NCBI GenBank assembly: GCA_963703355.1
Contig: OY969813.1
Coordinates: forward strand, 2,852,001-2,916,000
Reading direction: 5' to 3'
Origin: Puia sp963703355
GTDB lineage: Bacteria > Bacteroidota > Bacteroidia > Chitinophagales > Chitinophagaceae
DNA: 64,000 nucleotides
Positions 33,872 through 43,131 of this stretch are shown piece by piece; the first letter of the stretch is position 1, and every line of letters begins with the position of its first letter. Below the pieces are notes generated by a model, which worked only from the letters and a program-made list of their open reading frames with translations, had not been told where the DNA came from and made no database searches. A program made the position numbers and the translations under genes.

Positions 33872-34786
33872 ATGGATGATCAAAAGAGTGTCAGAAAGAG
33901 GAAGAACTCATATGGCCAAATAAGGGCAGAGTCGCTTTTCAAGCGCTCGCTGGTGATCATCGGCGCGGCGATGGTTGTTTTGGTTTTGGGGATATTCCTG
34001 ACACTTGTCATAGAATCTATCCCATCTATAAAATCGCTTGGACTTAAATATTTATGGGGCACTACGTGGGATCCGGTGAATAATGTTTATGGTGCTGCTC
34101 CTTTTTTACTTGGTACTATACTTACTTCTTTTCTGGCGCTGATTATTTCAATCCCTTTTTCGTTTGCTATCGCAGTTTATTTAGGAGAATATAATCCCAA
34201 AGGGTGGTTATCCAATTTTCTAAAAAATACAGTGGAATTAATAGCAGCAGTACCATCGGTAATTTATGGATTCTGGGGTCTGCTCGTATTAGTGCCACTT
34301 GTGCGTTCTCTTGAAATGAAAACTGGCGTTTTGCCCTACGGGATTGGCATTTTTACTGCGTCTTTAATTCTCGCCATAATGATTATCCCCTATGCTGCTT
34401 CACTCGGCCGGGAGATGATACGACTCGTTCCATCACCGTTAAAAGAAGCTGCTTATTCGCTGGGTGCTACCCGTTATGAAGTTTTAACAAATGTAATTCT
34501 GCCTTATACAAAATCCGGATTGTTTGCCGGGGTGTTATTATCTCTGGGAAGAGCACTAGGGGAAACGATGGCGGTTACCATGGTGATAGGGAATACAAGT
34601 CTGATTCCTACCAGCATTTTTGCGCCAGGAAATACAATGGCCAGTGTTATTGCAAATGAATTTACTGAAGCTGATCACGCAGTTTATTTATCCGCGTTGA
34701 TTGAACTTGGGTTGGTACTCTTTATTGTAACAGTAATTATAAACATGATCGGGAAACGAATCATCAAGAGGTTTACAAACGAGTAA
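33872..34786 (+). CDS. pstC: PstC, phosphate ABC transporter permease
   Basis: The ATG at 33872 (MDDQKSVRKRK) is used; a longer reading requires TTG. The 304-aa permease has six membrane helices, the first at residues about 28-50, and the conserved binding-protein-transport loop EAAYSLGATRYEVLTNVILP followed by GLFAGVLLSLGRALGETMAV. It forms the inner-membrane channel with PstA. It is preceded by the repeat hairpin and separated from pstA by three bases. Confidence 0.94.
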   Translation: MDDQKSVRKRKNSYGQIRAESLFKRSLVIIGAAMVVLVLGIFLTLVIESIPSIKSLGLKYLWGTTWDPVNNVYGAAPFLLGTILTSFLALIISIPFSFAIAVYLGEYNPKGWLSNFLKNTVELIAAVPSVIYGFWGLLVLVPLVRSLEMKTGVLPYGIGIFTASLILAIMIIPYAASLGREMIRLVPSPLKEAAYSLGATRYEVLTNVILPYTKSGLFAGVLLSLGRALGETMAVTMVIGNTSLIPTSIFAPGNTMASVIANEFTEADHAVYLSALIELGLVLFIVTVIINMIGKRIIKRFTNE

Positions 34787-34789
34787 TGT

Positions 34790-35635
34790 ATGAATGTAAA
34801 CGTAAAATACCGGATGGGGAAAAGCAGACTGATGCAGTTCGTTATCGTATTCCTGGCATTTCTTATAACCATTCCATTGATTTTCATCATCGTTTATATT
34901 TTCCGCCAGGGAGTAACAAAAATCAATTGGACCTTTCTGACTAAAATTCCAAAACCGGTTGGTGAATCGGGTGGTGGAATCGTTAATGCATTGGTTGGAT
35001 CTATAATAATAGTTGCTACCGCTGCGATTATAGCTATCCCTATTGGAATTATGTGTGGTATTTATTTGAGTGAAAACAAAACGAGCAGACTTTCTTACTG
35101 GAGTCGTTTATCTGTGGATGTTCTTCAGGGTATTCCTTCCATTGTTACAGGTATTGTTGTTTACTTCTGGATAGTGAAACCCGTTGGAACTTTTTCTGCT
35201 TTTTCGGGAAGCATAGCACTTGCCATTATGATGTTGCCCATTCTGATACGCTCTACAGAAGAGACACTGAAACTGATTCCCTTTTCTCTTAAAGAAGCCG
35301 GACTTGCACTTGGCCTCCCTTACCACAAAGTAATACTGAAAGTGATAGTACCTTGTGGTATCAGCGGAATTTTATCCGGCGTGATGTTGTCGATTGCACG
35401 TATTGCCGGAGAAACGGCGCCTTTATTATTTACAGCTTTTGGAAATCCGTTCCTGAGTACAAACCCTGGAAAGCCAATGCAAAGTCTGCCATTAATGATA
35501 TTCAATTACGCTACGAGTCCATATGATGACTGGCATGACATGGCCTGGGGAGCAGCGTTGATCTTACTCTTTACGGTATTGTTTTTAAACATTATTACTA
35601 AGCTGACAACAAAACGATGGAACGTACAATTATAA
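34790..35635 (+). CDS. pstA: PstA, phosphate ABC transporter permease
   Basis: This 281-aa inner-membrane permease has six helices and the permease loop EAGLALGLPYHKVILKVIVP followed by the GILSGVMLSIARIAGETAPLL region that faces the ATPase. The opening segment QFVIVFLAFLITIPLIFIIV is the first helix. It pairs with PstC. It begins three bases after pstC and overlaps pstB by 19 bases, so translation is coupled. Length is typical. Confidence 0.94.
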   Translation: MNVNVKYRMGKSRLMQFVIVFLAFLITIPLIFIIVYIFRQGVTKINWTFLTKIPKPVGESGGGIVNALVGSIIIVATAAIIAIPIGIMCGIYLSENKTSRLSYWSRLSVDVLQGIPSIVTGIVVYFWIVKPVGTFSAFSGSIALAIMMLPILIRSTEETLKLIPFSLKEAGLALGLPYHKVILKVIVPCGISGILSGVMLSIARIAGETAPLLFTAFGNPFLSTNPGKPMQSLPLMIFNYATSPYDDWHDMAWGAALILLFTVLFLNIITKLTTKRWNVQL

Positions 35636-36375
35636 AAAGCCGGAAATTCAACGCTTATTTCGGAACCAACCATGTGGTGAAGAATGTAGACATCGATATT
35701 CCGAAAAACAATATCGTCGCAGTAATGGGACCTTCAGGCTGCGGGAAGACCACCTACCTGCGTTGTATTAACCGTATGCATGAATTGATTCAGGGCGCAA
35801 CATGTACTGGAGAAATGATCTTGAACAACGAAAATGTTTATGAAATGCACCCAATATTTGTAAGATTGAAGATTGGCATGGTATTTCAAAGACCGAATCC
35901 TTTTCCCAACCTCAGCATTTATGACAATGTTATAGCCGGTTACAAACTGAATGGGATGAAACTTCCAAAGGCTGAAAGAGATCAGAAAGTGGAAGAATCG
36001 CTTTCGAAGGCAGCATTGTGGAAGGAAGTCAAGGATTCTTTGCATAAAAAAGGTACATTCCTTTCGGGTGGACAGCAACAGCGATTATGTATTGCGCGTG
36101 CAATAGCTATGGAGCCGGAAGTTTTACTGCTGGATGAGCCAACATCGGCGCTGGATCCGATCTCTACAGCGAGCATTGAAGAGTTGTTACACGACCTCAA
36201 GAAAAATTTTACGCTGGTTATTGTAACGCATAATATGCAACAGGCTGCAAGGGTGAGTGATAAAACGGCATTTTTTTATTTAGGTGAACTGGTAGAATAT
36301 GACGATACCAAACTGATGTTTACAAATCCACAGGATAAGCGTACCCAGAATTATATAACAGGAAGATTCAGTTAG
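35617..36375 (+). CDS. pstB: PstB, phosphate ABC transporter ATPase
   Basis: The 252-aa ATPase has Walker A GPSGCGKTT, Q-loop MVFQRPNPFPNLSI (characteristic of PstB), the signature LSGGQQQRL and Walker B VLLLDEPTSALDPIST, with the H-loop His in VTHNMQQAARVSD. It powers phosphate uptake through PstCA. It overlaps pstA by 19 bases and phoU begins 21 bases after its stop. All catalytic motifs are intact. Confidence 0.97.
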   Translation: MERTIIKSRKFNAYFGTNHVVKNVDIDIPKNNIVAVMGPSGCGKTTYLRCINRMHELIQGATCTGEMILNNENVYEMHPIFVRLKIGMVFQRPNPFPNLSIYDNVIAGYKLNGMKLPKAERDQKVEESLSKAALWKEVKDSLHKKGTFLSGGQQQRLCIARAIAMEPEVLLLDEPTSALDPISTASIEELLHDLKKNFTLVIVTHNMQQAARVSDKTAFFYLGELVEYDDTKLMFTNPQDKRTQNYITGRFS

Positions 36376-36396
36376 GTCTATACAAAACAAGATATT

Positions 36397-37056
36397 ATGT
36401 CACAACTAGAAATAGAACTGAAGCAGTTAAAAACGGAAGTGATCAATATGTGGAATCTGGTACATTCACAATTGGTCAAGTCAAATATTGCCATGGTAAA
36501 CTTTGATAAGAATTTAGCAAGGGAAGTAGTATCCAGGGAAAAAAGAGTCAATGGCTCTGAACTGAAAATTGATCGAGACTGCGAAAATATATTTGCGCTG
36601 CTCACACCTGTAGCAGTTGACCTTAGGTTTGTACTTGCTGTTCTTAAAATTAATTCTAACCTGGAACGGATCGGCGATATTGCGGAAGGTGTAGCGAAAT
36701 ATATTTTGAGTGCGGATAAACCTTTTAATCCCGAGCTCCTGAAGATTACTGAAACCGTTGCGATGTATGACGAATCCATCAACATACTGGAAGATACACT
36801 TACAGCATTTGAAAATGAAGATACTGCCTTGGCCAGAAGTGTATTTCAAAAAGACGAATATCTTGATAAGATCAATATTAATTCGACAAATATGACAGTT
36901 AAGTATCTTGAACAATTTCCACAGGACTGTTACCAGTCGCTGATCAATTTATCTATTATCAGAAGGCTTGAACGTGTTGGTGACCAGTCAAAAAATATTG
37001 CTGAAGAGACCATCTTTTATGTGGAAGCTAAAGTGCTGAAACATAATGATGATTAA
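36397..37056 (+). CDS. phoU: PhoU-family phosphate regulator
   Basis: This 219-aa all-helical protein contains two PhoU repeats. Each carries the Glu-Arg-x-x-Asp metal motif: NSNLERIGDIAEGVAKY in the first repeat and IRRLERVGDQSKNIAEE in the second. PhoU links the state of the Pst transporter to the sensor kinase and limits phosphate import. It is the last gene of the operon, followed by a strong terminator. The kinase/regulator pair for phosphate is not in this window. Confidence 0.95.
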   Translation: MSQLEIELKQLKTEVINMWNLVHSQLVKSNIAMVNFDKNLAREVVSREKRVNGSELKIDRDCENIFALLTPVAVDLRFVLAVLKINSNLERIGDIAEGVAKYILSADKPFNPELLKITETVAMYDESINILEDTLTAFENEDTALARSVFQKDEYLDKININSTNMTVKYLEQFPQDCYQSLINLSIIRRLERVGDQSKNIAEETIFYVEAKVLKHNDD

Positions 37057-37080
37057 TAAAGGTAATTAAACTATCCTTGT

Positions 37081-37108
37081 AAAGCCATTCTGTTGAATGG
37101 CTTTTTTT
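37081..37108 (+). terminator. Terminator of the phosphate operon
   Basis: Perfect 10-bp arms AAAGCCATTC and GAATGGCTTT with a TGTT loop, followed by a run of T. It stands 24 bases after the phoU stop and is one of the clearest intrinsic terminators in the window. Confidence 0.92.
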
Positions 37109-37197
37109 GTGCCTATTATTTTTTTTTAATTCGTTTTTGATAACCAATTACTTTTGTGCAATAAACCGGGCATATGGCCACTTTAAAAAATATATTT

Positions 37198-37986
37198 ATG
37201 ACAAAAGTTTTTATCCGTTTGTTTTTAGGGGTTTGCTTTTTATTCGTTTTCATGAATAATTCGAAAGCACAATGGGATTTGGGTATTCAGGGAGGGATAA
37301 GTATACCCAATCTTTCTGCGGGAGGTTCAGACAATAACCCGCTGAATACCGGATACAGTTCCAGACTGGGGCCGGAATTTGCGATATCCGGAGAATATCA
37401 TGTGAGCAAATTATTTTCCATAGTTCCTAAAATTGAATACTCGGCTCAGGGAGGAAAGAAAAACGGATTCCAGGCGCTTCCGACCCCAACGGAAGTACAG
37501 GAATATTTTGAATCGCAAGGGCAAACCGCCCCCACTTATCTATATGCGGATTTCAATAGTGAAGCAAAACTTAATTATTTGCTGATTCCCATACTGGCCA
37601 AATTTGGTTGGGATCTCGATGCCCAAAAAAAATTCAGAATAACAGTTGCTGCAGGGCCCTATGTGGGGTTTTTGCTTTCCGCAAAACAGGTGACATCGGG
37701 TAACAGTCAACTTTACCTGGATCCGGCAGGTATGGAGCCATTGCCAATAGGCTCGCAGTCTTTTGATACGACCAACAATATTAAGAGTCAGCTAAATACT
37801 ACAAACTTTGGTGTTGATGGAAGCGTTGGTATTGAGTATCTGTTGGGTAAAACAAAACACGATAAAATATTTTTCGAAGTTGGAGGAAACTATGGATTCC
37901 TGAATATACAAAAGGGTGACGCCAACGGGAAGAACAATACGGGAGCTGCGACCATTACATTAGGTTACGCCTACAGAATAAGATAA
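37198..37986 (+). CDS. Outer-membrane β-barrel protein (PorT/OMP_b-brl type)
   Basis: The ATG at 37198 starts MTKVFIRLFLGVCFLFVFMN, a good signal peptide ending NNSKAQ; an in-frame ATG at 37174 would add eight residues. The 262-aa protein has a repeated β-hairpin pattern: WDLGIQGGISIPNLSAGG, FAISGEYHVSKLFSIVPKIE, YLLIPILAKFGWDLD, FRITVAAGPYVGFLLSA and GYAYRIR at the end. This is the layout of the PorT or outer-membrane-beta-barrel family common in Bacteroidota. Its role is unknown. It follows the phoU terminator and is likely independently transcribed. Confidence 0.78.
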   Translation: MTKVFIRLFLGVCFLFVFMNNSKAQWDLGIQGGISIPNLSAGGSDNNPLNTGYSSRLGPEFAISGEYHVSKLFSIVPKIEYSAQGGKKNGFQALPTPTEVQEYFESQGQTAPTYLYADFNSEAKLNYLLIPILAKFGWDLDAQKKFRITVAAGPYVGFLLSAKQVTSGNSQLYLDPAGMEPLPIGSQSFDTTNNIKSQLNTTNFGVDGSVGIEYLLGKTKHDKIFFEVGGNYGFLNIQKGDANGKNNTGAATITLGYAYRIR

Positions 37987-37999
37987 ACAGATACAACAA

Positions 38000-38335
38000 T
38001 TAATTTTTCATCTCTGTAGCCTTTGCCAAAGCAGCCGGATTTTTTAAAAAAATCTGTTTGCATTCATCGGAACAAAAACCATATACTTTACCGTGGAAGT
38101 GAACGGTATCTTCAATTCCGGCCGTCATGGGCATACCGCAGGAAGGGTCTTTTTTATTATTAACCATTGCCGTAGTGTACCTTTTTTTAACCGAATCAGA
38201 ATTTGGAGGTGATGATGATACAGGCTCCGTTTTTTGCTTTTGATTACAGGCAAAAACTATTATAGTTATAGCCAGTAAAAAAAGGAACCAGCTATTTTTT
38301 GAAATATTTATTGGGGAAAAATAAAACGATTTCAT
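38000..38335 (-). CDS. YHS-domain lipoprotein
   Basis: A 111-aa lipoprotein: signal peptide with membrane helix FLFLLAITIIVFAC (Cys about 30), a Ser/Pro-rich linker, then a YHS domain at residues about 62-105: DPSCGMPMTAGIEDTVHF followed by GKVYGFCSDECKQIFLKN. The Cys residues of this domain are suited to heavy-metal or copper binding, and such lipoproteins are often found near metal-handling genes, though none is adjacent here. Convergent with the β-barrel gene, 13 bases apart. Confidence 0.85.
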   Translation of the reverse strand: MKSFYFSPINISKNSWFLFLLAITIIVFACNQKQKTEPVSSSPPNSDSVKKRYTTAMVNNKKDPSCGMPMTAGIEDTVHFHGKVYGFCSDECKQIFLKNPAALAKATEMKN

Positions 38336-38408
38336 GGAAGTTCTCTAAATACAAAAATACACTTTTACCTATGATGCCTGAGTGGCTTGTGGAAAACAAA
38401 AATCCAAT

Positions 38409-39242
38409 TCAAAAATTGTCGGGATCTAGCCTGGCAGCTTCCCATCCAATGATGGCAGACTTGCGATCAACACCCCAATGATAACCTCCCAAATTTCCAT
38501 TTGAAGTGATCACTCTATGGCAGGGAATAAGGTAGGCAATCGGATTATTTCCTATGGCAGTTCCAACGGCTCTTGATGCCTTTGCATCTCCTATTTCATT
38601 AGCTATAGTCAGGTAAGATTTTAAAGATCCCGCAGGGATATTCAGTAATGCATTCCATACTTTGATCTGAAATGGAGTTCCTTTCAAATGGAGCTTAATG
38701 CGATTAAGGTCAGACCAATCGTCGCGAAACAACCTGAGCCCTTGCTGTTGATGCAAATCGGTTTTTTGCTCTATTGTACTGTGAGGAAAACGATTTAGTA
38801 TTTCGATTTCTGGTTGCTTGTTTATATCCGCAAAAGAAATATGACAAATGCCTTTTTCGGTAGAAGCGATGATAATGTCACCGAACAACGTTTCAGCATA
38901 ACTATAGTAAATATGGAGATGCTTACCACCTTGTTGATATTCACCTGGCGTCATTCCTTCAATCTGAATAAATAAATCATGCAGTCTGCTGGTGCCTGAC
39001 AGTCCGGTTTCGAAACTTACCGAGGCTAGCGTATGCTGCTTTTTAAGAAGTTGTTTTGCATATTCTATACTGGTAAACTGCAGAAACTTTTTGGGACTAA
39101 CACCTGCCCATTCCTTAAATAATCTTTGAAAATGAAATGGACTGAGATGAATTTCACGGGCAACCTCTTCCAAATCGGGCTGTTCCCTGAAATTTTCGCG
39201 TATAAAGCGGATAGCCTGTTCAATTCTCTGAAAATCGTGCAT
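38409..39242 (-). CDS. AraC-type regulator fused to O6-alkylguanine-DNA alkyltransferase
   Basis: The start is set at MHDFQRIEQAIRF; a longer frame would reach into the next gene. The 277-aa protein has an AraC-type HTH domain (residues 1-105; DLEEVAREIHLSPFHFQRLF, FKEWAGVSPKKFLQF) and an Ogt/Ada C-terminal methyltransferase domain (about 115-270). The methyl-acceptor Cys is in IPCHRVITSNG, with the preceding TAIGNNPIAY. This is the Ada-like fusion without the N-terminal phosphotriester-accepting zinc domain. It repairs O6-alkylguanine and probably controls its own transcription, but cannot sense methylphosphotriesters in the E. coli Ada way. Confidence 0.93.
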   Translation of the reverse strand: MHDFQRIEQAIRFIRENFREQPDLEEVAREIHLSPFHFQRLFKEWAGVSPKKFLQFTSIEYAKQLLKKQHTLASVSFETGLSGTSRLHDLFIQIEGMTPGEYQQGGKHLHIYYSYAETLFGDIIIASTEKGICHISFADINKQPEIEILNRFPHSTIEQKTDLHQQQGLRLFRDDWSDLNRIKLHLKGTPFQIKVWNALLNIPAGSLKSYLTIANEIGDAKASRAVGTAIGNNPIAYLIPCHRVITSNGNLGGYHWGVDRKSAIIGWEAARLDPDNF

Positions 39243-39297
39243 ACCCCAAAAGTAAAGGGCAGCAAGGGTGCCGGCAACCCGAAAATTGCTCTTTTTA

Positions 39298-39621
39298 TTA
39301 ATATGTTCTGGATACGGTTCTAAAATCTTTTGAAATTCTGGCACTCATAGCACCAACGGTATCTATCATCTGGTTGTCTTTCCTCGCTTTCATATTTACT
39401 TTGAAATTGCAGATATAAAACGATTTGTCCTCATAATATATTACCTCAAGAACATTGAATTTTACTTTCGATGTATCTATTTTGGGCTGATGATTCAAAT
39501 ATAGGCCCATGGCCGTTTTCAGACTCTCCTCTGTTTCTTTTCTGTTCGTTTTTTTTACACAGGAAAAGAATAGAAAACTACTGAAAATGATCAGAATAAT
39601 CCTTTGGATTTTTTTAAACAT
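39298..39621 (-). CDS. Small lipoprotein of unknown function
   Basis: A 107-aa lipoprotein with signal peptide IQRIILIIFSSFLFFSC (lipobox FFSC, Cys about 21). The mature region is a small mixed α/β fold with no recognised domain (LNHQPKIDTSKVKFNVLEVI; FYICNFKVNMKARKDN). It lies upstream of the AraC/Ogt gene with 55 bases between the stop of this gene and the chosen start. Divergent from the SusC gene across a 217-base region. Confidence 0.65.
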   Translation of the reverse strand: MFKKIQRIILIIFSSFLFFSCVKKTNRKETEESLKTAMGLYLNHQPKIDTSKVKFNVLEVIYYEDKSFYICNFKVNMKARKDNQMIDTVGAMSARISKDFRTVSRTY

Positions 39622-39790
39622 GGTCGCAAAATAAATAAAATTGAATCAGTGAAATTGAATATTTGTTACGACACCTGCATAATATGTTCATTTAACACAT
39701 AAGACATTCGATTGAGACCCATCTTTTTTACCCGGATAATTATCTACAATTAAAAGTTAAAAAAAAATTAGGTCAGCATTTTAGAAATCC

Positions 39791-39798
39791 TAAATTTG
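39791..39798 (+). promoter_or_regulatory. TAnnTTTG −7 promoter box for the SusC operon
   Basis: TAAATTTG matches the Bacteroidota −7 consensus TAnnTTTG and would place the start of transcription about 30 bases before the SusC ATG. No clear TTTG/TTG −33 element is seen at the expected distance, so the box is a single-element match. Confidence 0.4.
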
Positions 39799-39838
39799 GC
39801 TATAATTTCTCATCGTTAAACCAAAAGACGAATTGCTT

Positions 39839-42800
39839 ATGCCAACTAAATTTAAACTCCTTGCGGGGCTGAACACCGCGTTTCTTCTTTTCCTCAGCTT
39901 AAGCCTTTTCGCTCAAACATCAATTACTGGACGTGTTTTAAGTAGCACAGATAAAAAGCCAGTTGTTGGGGCGACAGTACAGGTAAAAGGAGGCAAGTCA
40001 GCCACTTTAACTGGATCGGATGGTACATTCACAATCAACTCATCTCAAAAAGTGAGTGCGTTGGTAATTACCATTGTAGGTTTTGAAGCGGTGACGGTAC
40101 CTGTAAATGGAACCAGTGTTGGGGACATCATGCTCTCCATATCTGCTACATCACTGAACGATGTAATCGTAACAGGTTACACTGCGCAGAAGAAAAAAGA
40201 TATCACGGGTGCGGTTGCAGTAGTGAACATTAAAGACATGAAGGAAGTTCCAGGAACAAGTACGGAAGCTTTACTGCAAGGTCAGGCAGCCGGTGTTACT
40301 GTAATCAATTCTGGTGCTCCAGGTGGTGGAAGTAATATCCACATCAGAGGTGTTACTTCCATTGGTAATGTTGATCCACTTGTAATTGTGGATGGAGTGC
40401 AGAGTAGCATGCATGACTTAAATATGAGTGATATCGAAAGTATCCAGGTATTGAAAGATGCGGGTGCTGTGGCGATATATGGTATTCAGGGTTCCAACGG
40501 AGTTGTAATTATTACTACAAAAAGAGGTCGCGGTAAAGCCAGCATTAGTTATGATGGATTTTACGGAACTCAGCAACCACTAAAAAACGGGTTTAATTTA
40601 TCTGGTAGCCAGACTTATGCAGACGTTCTTTGGCTCGAAGCTTATAATTCGGGTACAATCCCTGGGAATACCTGGTTTGGAGTAGGCGGACCGACATATG
40701 CGCCTCCCACGCTGCCTGCATATCTGACACCATTACCCTATAGCAATGCGACGGGTACACCAAATCCAAATTATACTGCGTTGCAGGATCCATCAACTTA
40801 TAGTATTCCTGGCAATCAGATCACGAAAACGGCTTTGTCAGGAACAGACTGGTTTCATGAAATTTTCAAACCAGCGCCTTGGACGCAGCACACACTTTCT
40901 GCAAGTGCCGCTACGGACAGGTCTACATACTATTTCTCCTTTTCCTATTTAGATCAGCAGGGAACGCTGATCGACACTTATCTGAAGAGGTATAGTTTAA
41001 GAGCAAATACTACATTCAATGTGAAGGATCATGTTAGAATTGGAGAAAATGCTTATATCTTTTATAAAGAGAATCCAAGTTTTACGAATCAGAACGAAGG
41101 AAATGCGATTTCATATTCTTACCGCATTCCGCCACTCATTCCTGTGTATGACATAGCCGGAAATTATGCTGGTACGCACAACTTTACCATCAACAACTCT
41201 GATAATCCGGTAGCTTATCAAAATCGTCAGCAGAATAACCTGGGTAACACATTTGATGTAACAGGTAACATATTTGCCGATGTTGATTTTGCCAAACATT
41301 TCGACATTAAGACAAGTATCGGTGGTACATACGATAATCAGTATTATTATTATTTTACTTACACTCCTTACAATAATGCAGAAGGTAGCACAGCTCAGAA
41401 CGCATTTGCCGAAGGGGCCGCATACAATACCACTTTTGTCTGGACTAATACACTGACTTACAATCAGAATTTTGGTGATCTGGGCGTAAAAGCTCTGATC
41501 GGAACAGAATCAAAACAATTTTATGGCCGTGGTATAACAGGTTCAAGTGGAAATTATTTCTCCACCAATCCTGATTACTGGACATTGTCAACTGGCGATC
41601 CTTCAATACAGGCAGTAACAAGTGCGGCAAATTCTCCGTCTGGTCTTCCTTATCAGAGCACTTTGTATTCCCAATTTGGAAGAGTGGATCTGGACTGGAA
41701 AGACAAATATTTGTTGAGCGGTACGATCCGTCACGATGAATCATCAGTATTTGCACCAGGTCAGCAAGGAGCAACTTTCCCGTCAATTTCTGCTGGTTGG
41801 AGATTGTCTCAGGAAGATTTTCTCAAAAACGTAACCTGGTTAAAAGATCTTAAATTAAGAGGAAGCTGGGGTAAATCTGGGAACTTATCTAACACTCCAA
41901 CTACCAATCCCTATACTACTTACGGTAGCAACGCCTTTAATTCTTACTATGACTTGAACGGGACTTCGACAACTTCCATGCAAGGATTTTATGCGGCAAC
42001 TCTCGGAAATGAATACACAACTTGGGAAACAGATATCTTATCAGACATTGGAGTAGATGCTACCATAGACCATTTTACATTAACTGCTGACTGGTTCAAT
42101 AAAAAAGTGAGCGGCCTGCTGTTCCAGGAAACACTACCAAATACCGGAGGAGGCGCAGCTGCCCCCTATGTAAACTTCGGGGATATCCAGAGCACTGGGG
42201 TTGACTTTTCCTTGAATTATCATGATCAGGTGAGCCACGATTTTAATTTCGATCTGACCTTAACAGGTACACACTATGTGAGCAAAGTGCTTAGTCTGCC
42301 ATCTGGTCTTGCATACTACACAGCAACTGCATCCGGATCAAGTCGTATTGGTGCATTTACCAGAATGCAACCAGGCGAACCTGTAGGCGCATTTTATGGC
42401 TACAAAGTAATTGGTTACTTCAAAGATGCTGCTGATGTTGCAGCCTCTCCTACACAATCAGGTGCCGCACCGGGGTTCTTCAAATTTGCAGATATAAACG
42501 GTGATAAAACAATTGACGACAATGACAGAACCTATATTGGTAATCCCAATCCAAAGTTCACATATGGGTTTAATATTGCCGCTACCTGGAAAGCGTTTGA
42601 CTTTTCCGCGTTCTTTTACGGTTCTTATGGAAATGACGTGTTTAATTACGTTAAATACTGGATCGATTTTCCCCAAGTGTTCCAGGGTGCAGTTAGCAAG
42701 GACTTAATCTCCAATTCTTGGACTCCAACTAACCTAAATCCTAAATACCCAATTATCACCGCAACCAGTAATTTCAGCAATACTACCAATGTCAATTCTT

Positions 42801-43066
42801 GGTATGTTGAAGACGGATCTTATTTAAGATTGAAAGCCCTGAATATTGGATATACCGTGGCGCCTGCAATTTTACACAAAGCGGGAATTGACAGATTAAG
42901 GGTTTATGTTTCCGGGTCAAATCTGTTTACAATTACAAAGTACACAGGGCTGGATCCAGAATTACAAGGTTCAAATCTGAGCGACCAGACAAATATTGGT
43001 ATCGATTTTGGGAACTATCCTGCAAATCAGAAAACATATATAGTAGGTGTAAATCTTACTTTTTAA
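39839..43066 (+). CDS. SusC/RagA-type TonB-dependent outer-membrane receptor
   Basis: The ATG at 39839 (MPTKFKLLAG) is preferred to the upstream TTG. The 1,075-aa receptor has a signal peptide (to SLFAQ), a carboxypeptidase-D-regulatory-like domain (residues about 24-105: SITGRVLSSTDKKPVVGATV), a TonB-box-like segment (LNDVIVTGYTAQKKKDITGA), a plug domain with GVTSIGNVDPLVIVDGVQ and IQVLKDAGAVAIYGIQG, then a 22-strand barrel ending in IVGVNLTF. It takes up a glycan or peptide ligand with its SusD partner. A SusD gene follows after 65 bases. No glycoside hydrolase is adjacent, so the ligand cannot be assigned. Confidence 0.95.
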   Translation: MPTKFKLLAGLNTAFLLFLSLSLFAQTSITGRVLSSTDKKPVVGATVQVKGGKSATLTGSDGTFTINSSQKVSALVITIVGFEAVTVPVNGTSVGDIMLSISATSLNDVIVTGYTAQKKKDITGAVAVVNIKDMKEVPGTSTEALLQGQAAGVTVINSGAPGGGSNIHIRGVTSIGNVDPLVIVDGVQSSMHDLNMSDIESIQVLKDAGAVAIYGIQGSNGVVIITTKRGRGKASISYDGFYGTQQPLKNGFNLSGSQTYADVLWLEAYNSGTIPGNTWFGVGGPTYAPPTLPAYLTPLPYSNATGTPNPNYTALQDPSTYSIPGNQITKTALSGTDWFHEIFKPAPWTQHTLSASAATDRSTYYFSFSYLDQQGTLIDTYLKRYSLRANTTFNVKDHVRIGENAYIFYKENPSFTNQNEGNAISYSYRIPPLIPVYDIAGNYAGTHNFTINNSDNPVAYQNRQQNNLGNTFDVTGNIFADVDFAKHFDIKTSIGGTYDNQYYYYFTYTPYNNAEGSTAQNAFAEGAAYNTTFVWTNTLTYNQNFGDLGVKALIGTESKQFYGRGITGSSGNYFSTNPDYWTLSTGDPSIQAVTSAANSPSGLPYQSTLYSQFGRVDLDWKDKYLLSGTIRHDESSVFAPGQQGATFPSISAGWRLSQEDFLKNVTWLKDLKLRGSWGKSGNLSNTPTTNPYTTYGSNAFNSYYDLNGTSTTSMQGFYAATLGNEYTTWETDILSDIGVDATIDHFTLTADWFNKKVSGLLFQETLPNTGGGAAAPYVNFGDIQSTGVDFSLNYHDQVSHDFNFDLTLTGTHYVSKVLSLPSGLAYYTATASGSSRIGAFTRMQPGEPVGAFYGYKVIGYFKDAADVAASPTQSGAAPGFFKFADINGDKTIDDNDRTYIGNPNPKFTYGFNIAATWKAFDFSAFFYGSYGNDVFNYVKYWIDFPQVFQGAVSKDLISNSWTPTNLNPKYPIITATSNFSNTTNVNSWYVEDGSYLRLKALNIGYTVAPAILHKAGIDRLRVYVSGSNLFTITKYTGLDPELQGSNLSDQTNIGIDFGNYPANQKTYIVGVNLTF

Positions 43067-43131
43067 GCAACCAATTAACAGATTTAACGAATTAACATCA
43101 TAAGCATAAACATTTAATAAACTTCCGCGAT